Shown here: positions 13,201-27,653 of the stretch, one piece after another
How positions within the stretch are numbered: position 1 is the stretch's first letter
Layout: the number at the start of each line of letters is the position of its first letter
Assembly: GCA_026413225.1 (NCBI GenBank)
Contig: CM048552.1
Span: forward strand, 55,567,001-55,631,000
Direction: 5' to 3'
DNA length: 64,000 nt
Source: Otis tarda
Taxonomy: Eukaryota; Chordata; Aves; Otidiformes; Otididae
Position numbers and translations under genes: made by a program
The notes under the pieces: model-generated
Told to the model about the DNA's origin: nothing
What the model saw: the letters and a program-made list of their open reading frames with translations, nothing else
The model's database searches: none

Positions 13201-13660
13201 CTGAAAAACAAAACAAATTGTATATGAAGTCAGAGCAGACAGTAGTATCTTGAAGAAAAATTTTGTTCAGTAGTTTCTATTTTTTATTTCAAGCAACTAG
13301 CAAAACTTCACTTCATGTTCCAGCAAAATTCCCATATCAGTCATTACTGAAAACTATCCAATTTGTTATGATAAAAGTCATTTCTAAACTTTACAGAGTC
13401 TAAACTAGAGAAGACTATGTTACTTCACTCTCCTACAACAGTCTGTGTTGAAAGATCACTGGATATCTCAGACTACGATCTCTCAACTTGAGAAATTTGA
13501 CAAGGAAAGAGAGGGAAAAAAAGTATTAAGAAATCCCAGAGTTAGCCAACGGAATTAGACAAGAATTATTACAAAGAATTCAAAGGTTGATGGGAAAGAG
13601 TTGTCTTTCATTTTTAACTTTCACTGAACTCTTGTCACTTTTGGAACAGACATAACTAAT

Positions 13661-13750
13661 GGGATTATGGGGTGGGGGTGCACGTTGTTTGTTTGTTTGG
13701 GTTTTTTAGGGGGTTGGGTTGTTGGTTTTTGGGTTTGGGGGGGGGGGGGG
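13661..13750 (+). repeat. G-rich tract with a run of 14 G
   Basis: The plus strand carries repeated runs of three or more G separated by T-rich spacers: GGG at 13661, GGGG and GGGGG near 13669-13678, further runs near 13699, 13709, 13716 and 13731, then 14 G at 13737-13750. The pattern meets the usual G-quadruplex motif on this strand. EP300 is transcribed from the other strand, so its intron 1 RNA would be C-rich here, about 460 nt upstream of exon 2. Confidence 0.8.
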
Positions 13751-16700
13751 CAGACAGCAACAGGTGGTTGGTTGGGTTTTTGGAGTTCTTTGTTTTGTTT
13801 TTTAAATCTTCTACATCCAGTCATCCCCAGCACAGAAATACAAAATTCCATTGAACTTCACTCGACAGAAACACTCCTGGCCACAAAGAAGCAAAAAACC
13901 ACTAGGATGAAAAATCAAATTCAGATCTCAAAAGCCACACAAAGCAAAGCCCAATGTAATCAAGTGGCAAAAGATTACTATTTGGGATATATAGATACAA
14001 GAATATTACGCAGCAAATTCACCCAGAATCAATTTGCTCAAGAAAACAAGAAGTTCTTAGGTCTGCAGAAGCAGCACACACCTTGATCTGTATATTTAAT
14101 CTATGGTAGTTAAAACAAAGAATAACCTAGAAAGTTTATGGCTAAAAGTTGAGCGAGCCACTGTGTGATGTAGCTATGCACAACTAGACTGTAAAGCTTA
14201 ATATTTGTAACCTGAAAATATCTAGTAAAGGAAGGTTTCTTTAACATTAACCCACTTCTGCCAGAAAGGTCATTTCATGGATGCTCTCTAGGAGGTACTG
14301 CACTGCATTTTCAAAAACTTCAGACCTAGACAATCACCTAAAATACTACTCATTATCTCAGCAACTGCATTTAAAATGAATCATCAATTACACTGAATTC
14401 TAGATAGGCTGGTAAGATTACTTGGTCCCAATATTAATGGAAAAAGACTACAGTTAAACAGCACGTAAGTCAGAACAGCTCATCAGCGTTAGAAATCTGT
14501 TCAAAATGTTTCACACGATACCACACTCAAACTGCCAAACTCCACTACTAACAGAGTTTTTACAATTTCGCAACTGTTATCACAGATAACATCATGACTT
14601 AAGAATTCTGAAAACATCGTATGAGGTTGTCAAGACTAGTGGTATACCACAACAGAGGAGATTTTACAACTCCATTTGTGTATTTTTCATTACTGCAAAG
14701 CACCAGAGACAGAAAGAAAATTTCCACTAAAGAGCTATGTTTTAAGCTATTAAAATCAGTTAGCCCATTCTTCATTAACATAAATCTCATGCTAGAAGTT
14801 ATGTTTTGCAACACATATTAAGGACTGATCTTGATCTTTCCTTTGCATCGCTAGTATTTTTGAAGATTCAGAAGTGATGGAAGAATCAGAAGAATAAAGT
14901 TTTGTCCAAGTTCTCCTCCATTTAAAATGTTTAATGTAGTTTTGTGTCAGTAGACTTATCTCAAAACACACCTCCCTTCCCCCTCCAAAAGCTTACAATG
15001 CTCAGTGGTTAGCTTAAGAATTCAATATTGATGAGCATGGGAAGAGTTATAGTGGAAGAGACCCTCAAATTAGAGGAGATAAAGGAAATGGAGGAAGCAA
15101 TCAAAAAAAAAAAGCGACGGTTTAAAATAGCTTCAATAGACATCTTAAGATGCCTGTTAGGATGCCTTTAAAAGGTTGAAGTACTATACCCAGAAAACAC
15201 TCCAGCTCATTAGCTAGAGTTTGTCAGGTTATTACTTGACAAACAGCCCACGAGTGAGGAAAGAGTAAAAGATACAATCAATAATTCATAAATTAATCTG
15301 CTGTCCAGAAAAAAAAAAATCTCCTTAACGATAATCAGCCGAAACTGAAAACAAAACTTAAGTGTTTGGGGAAAAGATAAGCCAGCACAAAATCTGTACC
15401 TACAATGCAACCATAATGGCAGCTCACTGCAGCCTCCCATCTGCAAACTGGGAAACAGCTGTTCAGGCAAAAATGCCCACACAGCTCACAGGCCAGTTTT
15501 GTGACTGATTGCAGCTGGGAAAAGAACGAACACAGCTTCCAGGACAGGGCAAGTCCCAAAACAAAAACCTCCACTTTACCTTCCTTGAGATCAGACCATT
15601 GTATATTAAGCCTTTCACAAAACCATCTGGAAAGCGATCAGTAAATGTCAAAATATGGAGAACTAATTAGTTTTTCAAATTACCATAGAATATTTTCTCA
15701 GAAAGACTAATTTAGATTATTTCAGATATAACACTGCAAAATGGCAGTGCAATTCTTCTTGAGACACAAATATTTGCTCATCTTTCTTCACAAGAAAATA
15801 TTAATCTGCTTCTCTGAAGACCTCATTCTTTTTGAAATTCCTCTTCCGCATAAACGAAAAGATAATTCCAGCTTTAACACTTACTCGCTCTTATCCAGCT
15901 GGAGTATCTAGGTACATACTACCTGAGCTCCTTGGCTTGGTCATTATGCGTGACTTGTAAACCAGAAGAAAAATGTCAAAAAAACTCGGAGTGGTTTTAG
16001 TTTTTAATTAATATTTGAAAACACAAAAAATCAACAGCTACATTAAAAAAAAAAACAAACAAAACAAAATGATTGTGAGATATCAAATTAGTTCTTTACA
16101 TGAAAAAAATGTAAACTGTTCTTCCTGTGTAAGACTAATTTGATAGAATTTTTAAACCTAGAGAATACACAACGGAAGATTCATCATAAAAGAATACTAT
16201 CAACTATAAGCCAACATCATTAGTAAATACCAACAATACAATATTCTGGTGTGAATTTGCTCTTTTTATAAGTCTTTCCAAAAAAAATAAAACTTCAAAG
16301 CCTTGTTCAGCCAGTAGATAACAAAACCAGAAAAACTTTCAGTTGTCTGGTCAACTACGAAAATTACATTTTTAGTCAACTACCAAGAGGCAGAATTTTT
16401 CAGATACAGGACTGAAATGTGAACAGCCTCAAAAGACCATAAAGCTCAGTAAGACTTTGTGCATATCTAGCAAGAACTGCAATCCATTTCACATTCTTTT
16501 GCATATAATATGTACCCTGAAGTCCATGGTAGAGTTCTACCTATGACCTATCAAAAAAACTGACAAGGCTGGGCTAGACAGCTCATAGACTACATGAAAA
16601 TGATGGCACATACACTCACACAAGAGGCAAAGGCATAATTTAAGACAATGGTGATAAATATCCAGAGAACTGATTGACTTTCCAGTACACTGAGTCCACT

Positions 16701-19700
16701 GCTAGCCTTGCACTCTGCTTCATTAAGGATACACACAAAGATTTCTTCCTAACAAAATTAAGCTTGTAGGAAGGAGAAGGAGGTAGACTAGCCCTGCAAA
16801 GGTTTGTCCACTTGATTCATAATCCCTAGAGATCGTAGGGTATAATCAGACACATAAAAATTGGGATGTAACAGAATAGACAGCATCTGGCCTAAGAGCT
16901 CAAAGCCATCCAGTCATACACAGGCAGCAAGAGGTAGAGCTAAATCTTGATCTCCACAGAGTAGCACAGAGTGATTCCACATTAGGTTATTTATGGTACT
17001 ACCAGTGTATTTCTTTCCATAAGTAACAAGAAGATATTCAATAGATTGCTACTGCCACCTAAGATTCAAAGGGAAGAGAAGGAAAGTACCTCCACAAAAC
17101 AACATCTAAGTAGGTAATGAGAAAGTCTTAATCTGAGGTAGTCTGCAAAGGCAAATAATTCCTTTAGGAACCATACCACTACTGAACACTTAAGCAAGTT
17201 TGGGTGTCATTGTCATCGTCATTCCCGTCCAGTCCTGTCTGTCTTCCCTGCCCCCACCCACCCGCCCCCAGAGTCAAGAAACTGGCCTGACTTGCCCTGG
17301 CTGCTTTAGATCTGTAGTGAGAAAGTGGGTCAGAAAAGACAGTACATGAAGCAGGTCCGTTTCTTTCAATGGCTGTTCAGTTTGAATGGATTAAGTAATA
17401 TGAACTGCACCCTAAACTATAAGAAAGCAACTTCAAACATAAGCATGCTAACTTGCATTGCATGCTATCAATTACTTTCTTAGCTTTGGACCCTAAGAGC
17501 TGACTTCTTAGAAGTCTGCCTTTGACAGTGTCTGACCTGCAAGATGCAAGGAACCTGTCAGTCTGGGTTGGAAATCCACCTGGCTGGAAAATAAGACTTT
17601 AAACTAGTACAGATTCAGAGTGTGCAACCAAAATCCTTAAGTCAATAAGACACTGGTGTCCCAGCAAGTGACCAATTTTCAAAACAAGTTACAAAGTATT
17701 TACTTCAGGCTAGTGTTACTGCAAGAGCACCTGGCAGCACCACTGATGTAACAGCTCTTAAAGCATGCAAGGCAAAATAGAGATTTCTGACCAAGGAAAA
17801 TATATCCATACTAACTATTTGGCAAAGAAATCCACATGTGGGTTCAAGTGGCACATGCTAGCTTATTTTGAGTACTTTCTATCCTACAGTCATGATGATT
17901 AAGTAGTTTTCTCATTTCTAGATTAGGACAACAGACCTCTATTCACCTTTCAGAATAAAGCAAGCATTTCTGTCAATGTGGAGATGGTCTGGCTCTAGCA
18001 AATAGGCTGCAGTGAATAACACTGGTTTTCTAAGAACTTGTCCACATGCTACAAAATGGCAAGAATGCTTTACTCAGATGTACTGTACCCTCAGACTCAA
18101 AACATTCAAGCATTCAGTCTCAAAGAAGAGTTGGTACGTCTGAAGAAACAGCATCATGTGTAAACAGTGACACCTGAAGAATCCTGCATGCTGGACACGT
18201 AAGACAACTTACTCCAGTGCTTACCTCGTTGCTGATCTTACAGAGGTAAGAGACTGTGCAGTTCCTGTCCTTGCATCCTATTTATTAGATTATATTCTGG
18301 ACATAGACATATCAAATTAGAAAGCTGCTGAACAGTTACCTTTTTGCACAAATGTTTCTGGGCTCCAGAAGCCTATCAGTGGATCAAATTATATCACAGT
18401 CATTAGGTTCACAATGAAACAAGTGGACACGGCTTAATACAGGACACCAAATACAAAGCATACATGTGACAGGGTTGACAGGAGCCACAGACTACGTTGG
18501 ATTGCACAGAAAACATGATACCTTTGCCACACTTACAGACAAAGATATAAGTTGCTAAGGTCAGTATCTTCCCTGCATGGCGATATGAAAGCTATCCAGG
18601 AATCAAATGGGGCCCAGATCTAACAGAGAAAGTGTCCAGAGGATACAACCAATATTTCAGAGAAACCAGCCACTCAAGCCTCCAGTAAAACACCAGCATT
18701 ACAGACCCTAAAATGTATTATCTGAAGTGCCCTTAAAAAAGCCAGAACTCAAAACATAAAAAAGGCAGAACAGGATAAGGAGACACATTCTGACAAGACA
18801 ATTCTCAGCTATCCATGAAAACGCAGAAGCAAAGGTGAAGCGCAGACTGAAAGAAAGTGCTAATAAAGAAAAATAATCAACTCCCAAGGCCTCTGCAGTG
18901 GCAGAAAATTAAGCTAGATAGACATGTTCAGACAGTTTTATCGGGGGGCTGGGAGCACATCTAAGAAAGAGACAAAAAGTCTAAGATTCCTACCAGGTGG
19001 GTGTGAGAGAACTTTGCTATACAGCATTTTGGAGAACAGATTTGTTCTTACCATTAAAGTCCAATAAGGTAAAGGCTTTTCATGCAGATCCTCTATGAAG
19101 CCACAATTACCCAACAGAAACACAAACTCTGCCAAACCGTTTTTCCTACCTTAAAATGTAGAATTAATTTAAATTAATCCACTAATTTGATACAAAACGA
19201 AGGAGCAAAAACTCAACATCAGTCTAAAATACTATGGTCTAGATTCATCACTGCAACTACTGCTTCCAAAACACTAGGACATCAGTCCCCATATAACTCT
19301 AATCATCACCCACCCTCAAAGTGGAAGAATGATGCTGAGGTCTTCATTATCGCCCATGCAACAGCAACTGAGAATTCCTATTCTGTATTATGCTATTTGG
19401 GTAACAAAGTCTTCAGCATGAGACTTCGGTATTAATTCTGTTCCCTGCATGAAACTGGGGAAGCACTGCCTGCTTCCTTCCCTGCTCATCCAGAAGAGAC
19501 CTGAATTTGTTAACTACATGACGGAACTTAATAATTTGAAGTGAGACTGCAAACAATACAAGGAGAAAACACATCTAAAAAGTACATACTCAAAACTCCT
19601 GGAAGACAAAAATGCAAAGGCACAAAACATGTTAGAACATCATAGTAGCGCACAACTTCAGGCATAGATTTTTTTTTTAAAAAAACAACCAAATATTTGT

Positions 19701-22700
19701 TGGTCAAAGTCCAATTCACCATCTAGAATGCACATGATTTCATTATGTTTATACCTGGTTGTTACAATCAATAAGTCTTTTACAAGTGTACACAAATAAA
19801 TAATTCTAAAAAGAAGCAACAACTTATTGTTCAACATCTATTGAAGCCCTAAAACTAGGGCCTCAGTCTCTCAATTGTTTTTAAGCTATCCTAATTCCTG
19901 TTCAAACACTGTCAAATACATTAACTCTCGCTTAAGGAAAAAAGTCTCAATTTTGCGAAGCCTCAATAATATGCAAATTTAATATTAGCTTGGGACAAGG
20001 AAGACAACAGAAATGTCAATTTTAGTAGATTCTGATGCATGTTTTTTGCAACTTCAGAAGAAAATTGTATTTATAACCAACTGTTTTCATCTTCATAATC
20101 ATACTCAAAGCTCTTCAAAAAACACTATTTAGAGATAGAGATGATAGGAGGTGTTTACCACTGAAAACCATAGTGAAAATTCAATAGTATATGGAATTGT
20201 AGCTATTGTAGCTATATGAAACAGAAGTGGTGTAATCATATGGAAAAGACTGGGTGCAAGAATCAAGACAGAGTACATCTAATGTTTTGACATTACTTTG
20301 GGGGGAATTTCAGAGACACTGTTTGTGTACCTGCCTGTTCACGCTTTTACCTAACAAAACTAGTACCTTTGTGTTGTGTTATCACTAGTGACTCAAATAA
20401 GATGAAGTTTTGACATTTTAATTCCAAAATGCTGAAGTCACACAATTGTTAATTTCCTCCTGAACAAGTTGCTATTTGCATAAATTTCATTGGGCTACCT
20501 GTAAGTTCAGTGAAAAGTCCCTAACTTAGTATTCTTATTCCCAAGACTGTCCTGTGTATGCCACTGAAATTCCCACAAGACCACCTTAAGTTACCTGCTA
20601 TCGGTCTGTGGTATTGTTACATAGCAAGAATGGCATTTCAATTGGGAGTCTGACAAATTGTGGACCACTGTGCACAGAGGGCTGGCAAGGTAGAGATGCC
20701 TTGCTGGTCCGCTACGCCAGTGAGCAAAAAAATGCAGATAGGAAGGCAACACTCATATGTGCACAAACACACTGAATCAGTTTCATTTTAGAAGTGATTA
20801 CAAATGAGTTTCTTTAAAAGAGTAAAGTTCACTTCATTGTCAAGTTAACGACAAACTTTGAAATTATGCAATCTGCATATATAATTACCAAAAAGTCAAG
20901 TCAGTTTTCTGAGTATTACTAACTTGATTTCATTCAACATTACTCCCAAGTAAACCCAAAAAGTAATTTTGCATTTACGTACAAAAAATAAAAATAAAAA
21001 TAAGAAAACCCCCGGAAGTCAGTAGATCAGACTTCTTTATCTCGATTCAGTGATTTCCCAGAGTTCCTGAAATTACATTTAGGAATACATAAAAGGCAGA
21101 AAAAAGCTTCAGCAGAATTTGTACTGAGCAAGCCATACACCAGCATTTTGCCAGAATTTTATTATTAGAATTCTAAAAAAGAAAACTGAGAATTGGATTA
21201 TTTTAGTTCATTAACAGTGAGTATGTTGCAAGAGAGATTTATCTATTCACTTGTGTTTGGGAGTTCTACAGAGCAAGAGACAGTAAATCATGATTCAGCA
21301 AGCAAACACATACAGTTCAAACTCTACTTACATCTCTTATGGAGATGCAACAACAGGTGCAGTACAGAGGGGTTCAACACCATCAAATGGAAAAGAGTAG
21401 AATCTTTCTCTACCCCATCTCACAACCACCAATAACAGAAAATAATCTGCTCTGGTTTTGAAGGTCCTGTACCTAACTTGCACTCTTTTTTTGTGCAAAT
21501 CCTAGTTTAGACCACAATTTAATCTCCTTACTGTTCCTATAAACACATCTGACATTGCCAACTAAACCACAAGTTACTATGATTTGAGTTAACCAGAATT
21601 TGATACTCCTTTTTCTGATTTTGTTAAAAAAAGTTTTGGAAGAAATGCATGCTTGAAGAATATAGCATGTCAGGTTTTTCAGAGAACTTTCAATACATTC
21701 ATACGTCAATCCATTTTGAGGGAACTTGTTGCTACTTAGGAAGTGAACGAAGTCATGTTGTCAGATACAGCACTTACACCTCAGAGAGAGTGAGCAAATT
21801 TCTGTGATTTGCTCTAGTTCAAGTTCTTCTTGAAGTTCAATAAATTCAATGTAAGCACAGAAGTTTTTTGCCAGTGCATGCAACCATATGCAGAGACAGA
21901 TGTATTTTACTTCAGCCTGCTGCTACAGTTTAAGTAAAGACAGAAAACCCAAATCCTTGGAGACAGGTGCACATTGTTTATCTGTCAGTGAAATCTACAC
22001 AGCAAAATTACTCCATTTGTCAAATAATAAATCTAAATGACTTTTAGCCAAACCCTCTCAGAGGGTGCACTAGTTCGGGTGGTAAGAAAGGTTAAAGTAG
22101 TATCATTACATTGTTGGAAGCAGCACTGTAAGGCTGCTCCTGCAAAGTAGCGAAGCAAGACACTGAGGCAACACACTGGAGATAATCAAGCAGCCTACAC
22201 AGAAGATGCAAGAAATACACACTAAACAATACAAAATTAAAATCTAATAACGAAGTAATTTTCTCCAAGTTGTAAAGGTACAAGAGAACAGAATTCCTAC
22301 AGTAAAAGTTCAGCGTTTATTCCCAGTACCTTATGAAACCCACATTCCCTGAAAATGTACACTAAACCCTAGAGTCTGCTAGACCCTTCCCAGACAAACT
22401 TTGGTTTTCTGCAAACACACAACTGACCAGTAAGGTGAACGAGGGACCCTCTAGACTAAATCCAAACCCTGATCTAGGACTGTGAGGCACAAGATGCAAA
22501 AATTAGTAGGTTTTTAAAAAAACTAGGATTTAAATTCCCAAGTTCAGTAACAGAGGTTTTCCCTGTAATATGAAGTTTGTGAATCTGTATTTTCAATTGC
22601 AACTGTAAACTGGTTTTCCAGTCTCAGAGGTTTTTTATTTGTAAGTGCTCAAGATTCAGTTTTACATCATGATGTGTGGTCCTTACGTTGTAGTGGCTAT

Positions 22701-22851
22701 TTATTTTTTTAAATAATTAGGTACCTTTCTAATACCACTCAGAAAAAGTACACATCTATGTCCGTTTGTCCAACATACACACAGTCCATTTGGTTAAAGG
22801 GGCAAAAAAAAAAAGCAGAGATACAGCAGTCTGGAAACCTACGAGGTTCAA

Positions 22852-22933
22852 AAGTCTGCAAGATTTTCTTTAAAAAGTTATTAAGTACCATATAAACAAT
22901 CAGTTTACTTTTTAAAGAAAATCTTGCAGACTT
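22852..22933. repeat. Perfect 27-bp inverted repeat with 28-nt loop
   Basis: The left arm (22852-22878) begins AAGTCTGCAAGATTTTC, and the right arm (22907-22933) is its exact reverse complement, ending GAAAATCTTGCAGACTT. All 27 positions pair, and the spacer is 28 nt. Transcription from either strand, including the EP300 pre-mRNA, would give a long hairpin of about 82 nt. It could be a miniature DNA-transposon remnant, a small-RNA precursor or the product of an inverted duplication. I see no clear target-site duplication at the ends. Confidence 0.93.
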
Positions 22934-25900
22934 AAATTATCTTAATTTAAATTTATTCCTAATGCAGTTAGTTCGAGAACCTACTTAGCTACAAGACAAA
23001 GATGCCCATTTTTGCTACACAAGCACCCACCACTACAATACTCCATTTACAGTATATGCCATCCATCAAACCACATTTTAAGGCATCTCATGACAACTAA
23101 TACTTGGGGGGGAAAAAACTAGCAAAAAAAAGTGACTCTCAACAATAAACAAATATATTTAACTGATGTCTGCAAGTTAAGCATAGCTAATTACTTGGTC
23201 TTAATCATTAGCCAGAAAACAGATTTGTAAAAAGCACTTAATTTTAAAAGCAGTATATACGCACGCTCGGAAAAACATAGCTGTCCGAAAACAGAATTGA
23301 AAACCATGCGTATGCCTCTGGAAAAGGCAGTGAGACAAGATTCATATGATTCATTTAGAGCAAAGAAACATCCTGATACTTTTGGAACAAACAAAAGATG
23401 AGCATCAGTCAAAATCGCAGTAGTCCAGCGAGAAGTTTCGTTACAAGTCTTAGACCTTTGATGTAAAGGAGAGTAAAGTTTTAAAGGTCAGAAGTAGTTC
23501 CTGAAAAAGGTACATATAAACTTTACAAAAGACGGGTACTGAAAGGAAGATTGGAGGTGTGCTATTACTCAGAAAAACGCAACTTTTGGATATAGTAAAC
23601 TGAAAGATAAGGCACATACCACAAATATGTACAACCGACCTCTGATACAACGCGCACACCAACTAATTGTAGAAAACTGACTTCCAGTGTTACAGCAAGC
23701 CAGAAACAGTAAGCACTTAAAATCCTATTTTCAGACCTAGCAACCCAAAGACATGATACCATACAGCCACACTGCAGCAGAAAGCATACTCCATTTTTAT
23801 TCCTTGGTGAAACACAGCAGTTCTGAACCTAGAGCCCCCAAAGCTTTCCTAGTTCACAGAAAATCGGGGGGAGGGGGGCTGTAAAACATGATTAAACTCT
23901 CCCTTCCTTAATATACCACATAGAAATCTCTATGTGGCAATTTCAGCACACCTGCATTACTGCAGGAAAAATTGAGGGGTTCACAAATAAAAAGGCCAAA
24001 TAATAATTTTAAAAAATCACTAGTTTAAGGCATCTAGTTTAAAATGTAGCTTTATTAAAGACACTCATTTACTCAAGGCAATAACTCTCCAGGATGCACT
24101 CAAATTAGGGGGGTGGGGGCAGGCACAGGAATAGACTGGTGTACACTAGTCTGCTGAAACAATGTTTAAGAAAGTCTTGTTAGACTAGGTGCAACATATC
24201 AAAACTGTGTTTCTGCCAGTAAGGAAAGGTAAGCAAAACGAGCTACACTGGCAAAGTACTTATGTCAATGTAACCATCTAGCAACAGAAGAGCTGTGCTA
24301 GCCTGGCATGTCACAAACTCATATCCCATATTAAGGATACCCTACCAGTGAAAGGTGACCCCCCATCATGTAGAGTTGTAACAGCCCTCTGAAAACAACG
24401 TTTGGACAAGATACACGTATAATTACTATTCTTCTTTGCAACAAATTTAACACTTAAATAGAAAAAAGGGTTATAGAAAAACCTCTGGCAGTTCAAAGGA
24501 AACAGAGCACACAGTCCTGCTCCAGAAGCTATTCTAGAACTACCCAACATTTAAGAAAAAAGGAGACTATTCAAAAATTCTAATATACTACACAACACTG
24601 ACAATACCAAAGCTTTCTAAATTACTTCAAAGTCTTTATTACAAAATGTGCTGCAAACATTTCAGTTTCCCTATAAGTCTATGTTATTCTTACCTTCTAC
24701 AGAAGGAATTGTCATTAATAAAGCAACTCAAAAACGCACTAATACAGTATGTTCCACAGCAAAGCAAATTCTGAGCAGGGAGCACACAAACCATGTAAGA
24801 CTTTTAAGACAAAGAGATGCACTGCAAAAGCAGTGGGAAATGCAGCTATATTTGGCTGCTGCCAATAAATCAGGCATATTAGGACAATCTTTGCCGACTT
24901 CTTTTTAGAACATTTAAAACCACGAACATTTCAGTTTAGTACGTTCCAAGCCCAGAATATCGGTATCATCCAGGTCTTCAGTGAAAACATGAGTGAACTA
25001 GAGACTCAACTTAGTCTTCGGCACCTAATCCTAATAACACCTGCAAGTTTGGGAATAAGTTAACCAGAGTCAGTCGTCGTTTTTAGGTATCTAACAAGCT
25101 AAAACAGTATTTCAGATTAAGTAACTCATCAAAAAGTCAGCAGCAAAAGAAACACTGGAAGATCCAGTATGCACATGTGCTGAAGAAAGTTTAATCAACA
25201 GTGCAAGTTTCTTAGCTTTCTCCTCCCCTCTCTCTAATGATGCTGCGGATCTTAAAGTTTTAAAAAGAGTGCTTGAGTAACTACATAAGCACCATGTTAT
25301 TTATTTTCTATAATTAACTAAGGAGTGGGGACACTACAACAGATTCTATAAGGGGAATTTACTTAATGAAAGCTGCTTGCACTATTTCAAAGCAAATTTA
25401 AGGAGGAGATAAGTAAAAAAATGTAAACTTCAAAGCAGTTTCCCCACAACAGCAGAAGTGGGACAACAAAAATTGGAGTCTTCCAAGCAGCAAATGAAAA
25501 AAATATAAACCTCTAAACATGCTTTTCAGTTAAGAGGTTTGATTTTATTTAACTAGAGAAATAGATATGACATCATGTTAAAAAACACAGGAAGTGGAAC
25601 TGTCCCAAATCCAGGTAATAAGTTGTCAAGAAAAAAACCCCAAAAGAGTAAGAATCCTCTAATAGTTTTTACGTAGCATATATAAAATGTTTGCATCACT
25701 CTAAACCTCTGCATAGCTATCAGGTGATGATGGTCTCAATCACTTTGAGAAAAATTATCCCATTCATGCACTACTGAAACTGTCCAAGAATCCCTAGTGT
25801 TTCACCATAACTTTAAGAAGTTCATTAAGCTGTCCAGAAAGCCAGCAATTAAAATGGGCTAAGTACTCCGTGAAAATCTGCACCTGTTAAACTGAAATAC

Positions 25901-26381
25901 ATTCACAAATTATCCAAACCTTATTTGATCACAAGTGTCTTAGCTCAGATACACGCATTCGTCTGATGAAAAATACACCTTTAACTTCCATATTTTTCAA
26001 GTGCCAGGACTTCTCTCACTAAATACATTTTTATTTCATCTCTCTGAACAGAAATCATCTCTCTAAACTGAATTAAGTACTGGTTTTCAAGTCTAGCACA
26101 AAACCCCCAACAACTAGCTCCAGGTAAAGAGCAGCTTCTCCAATGCTCTCCTCTCTTACTAGAGACCTGTTGATATTAGGAATAGTCATGTCCTCCAGTT
26201 ACAACATAATCTAATACACTCAAAAAGTTACACTCTAACTTTTCAAAACTAATACGTCATTCACCAGGAAGACAAAGGCAAAAATCAAGATTTTGAGGAT
26301 GATTTCAAGTAGAATCACACCCACTGCTCAACCAAAAATCGGCTAATAAAACCTTCTGTTTACTGTCAAATAAGGAGCTTG

Positions 26382-26438
26382 GGTTTTTTTGTTTTGGTTT
26401 GTTTTTTTTTTTTAAAAAAAACCAAACAACAAAAAACC
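26382..26438. repeat. T/A-rich imperfect palindrome
   Basis: A T-rich half with GTTTTGGTTTG is followed by an A-rich half with CCAAACAACAAAAAACC. The halves are nearly complementary and meet at a run of T followed by a run of A. Low-complexity T/G then A/C sequence of this sort commonly arises by slippage. It lies about 1.2 kb into EP300 intron 1. Confidence 0.7.
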
Positions 26439-27653
26439 AAACAATCAACCAAACAACTCTTCCTTTTTCTCGCCAGCTGTTAACCACACTGAAGAAGACC
26501 ACCGGTGGCTTCAGAAATGCCACCACTCATCAGACTCTGGCAGGAGGAGGCCTCCTCCATAACCCATAGCCTAAGACGACCTAAAGTGAGTTCAGAGAAA
26601 CTCCTGTGGGACAGGTAACCATGTACTCTCATAGCAAAATGGTAACAAATACTCATCTGCTTCACAAGAAACATTAAAAAGCTTTGTTACTCCGTCCTGC
26701 TTCCCAGTACAACCAGTTCCCATTTGCTAGGCATTGGGAACACCTAAGATTTCCAATCTCTAGCTTGCCTTCGCAGCATCACCGAAGACCTTTGCAGGAC
26801 TGCAGAGAAGCCCTTTTATCTTCACAGCCCTTAAGTCTACAGGGGAATTTCAGACATTTTGGTCTCGCAGCAAAGAAATGGGAGATGAAAGATGAACTAC
26901 ACTCCATATTGATTCTTAATGCAAATAAGGTGAAATAACATTTCATTTCTAAGATTATATCAGTCTCGATAAACCTTATGCCCCAAGCTTGGGATTTGGA
27001 TTTTGGTTTTAGCTCTTTTTTCATAAAGTCGATGGTCTATTTGATGAGAAAAAGCAGTTTTTAGATATCCTTCTGCAAGGAAGAGTAAGGAGGATTGTAA
27101 AAAGTAAACCAAATAAGCAGACTGTATGTAAGAAGGAAAAAAGAAAAACAGCAGAGAAATAAATCATGTTTCTAAACGAGCTGTAAAAAAGCCCTTGTAC
27201 ATACAAAGTAAAACATGAAACAAGACACAACGTACACACATAATTCAACAACAAAGTGTACAAAAGCATCATCTTTAGCACTATTTCGTATTTCTGCAAC
27301 TGGCATTAAAGGCATATGCTCAGCAAGGAGCTCAGTAATAACTACTATTAGGAAAAATGACAAACTCTTAAGTCTTATCTGCAGTTGATCAAAAGCACAA
27401 TAAACTGAACAGCTTTGCTTTCAATCACTTCCAAAAAACAGAAGGGCAGAAACATCCGAACACCCTCCCTGTGCCATCAACGCCAATAGGTTAAAATGAA
27501 GCGAAAACGGGAGAAACGGGTAAGCAAAAAGGACGAAGGCAGGCACGAGCTAACAGCAGCAAAAGGGAGGAGGAGATTTAGGCAGAAGAGGGGAGAAAAG
27601 GGCAGGAATCGCGGCACCGAGAGGTGGGGAGGGCCCGGGCCCCCGAGACTGAC

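Larger units (their letters stand above)
13201..27653 (-). other. EP300: EP300 intron 1
   Basis: A 14453-nt phase-1 GT-AG intron with donor GTCAGT directly after GGCACAG. The acceptor is GTTTTTCAG at the exon 2 border. First introns are usually the longest and often hold enhancers, but none can be recognised from sequence alone here. Structures I see are the G-rich tract at 13661-13750, the perfect inverted repeat at 22852-22933 and the T/A-rich imperfect palindrome at 26382-26438. The rest is AT-rich sequence with short homopolymers and no supported gene; I recognised no transposon. Confidence 0.88.

Noticed and set aside
17211-17280. C/T-rich tract ending in CAG on the plus strand, resembling a splice acceptor of an antisense gene
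   Set aside because: No open frame with homology follows and no matching donor or partner exon was seen.
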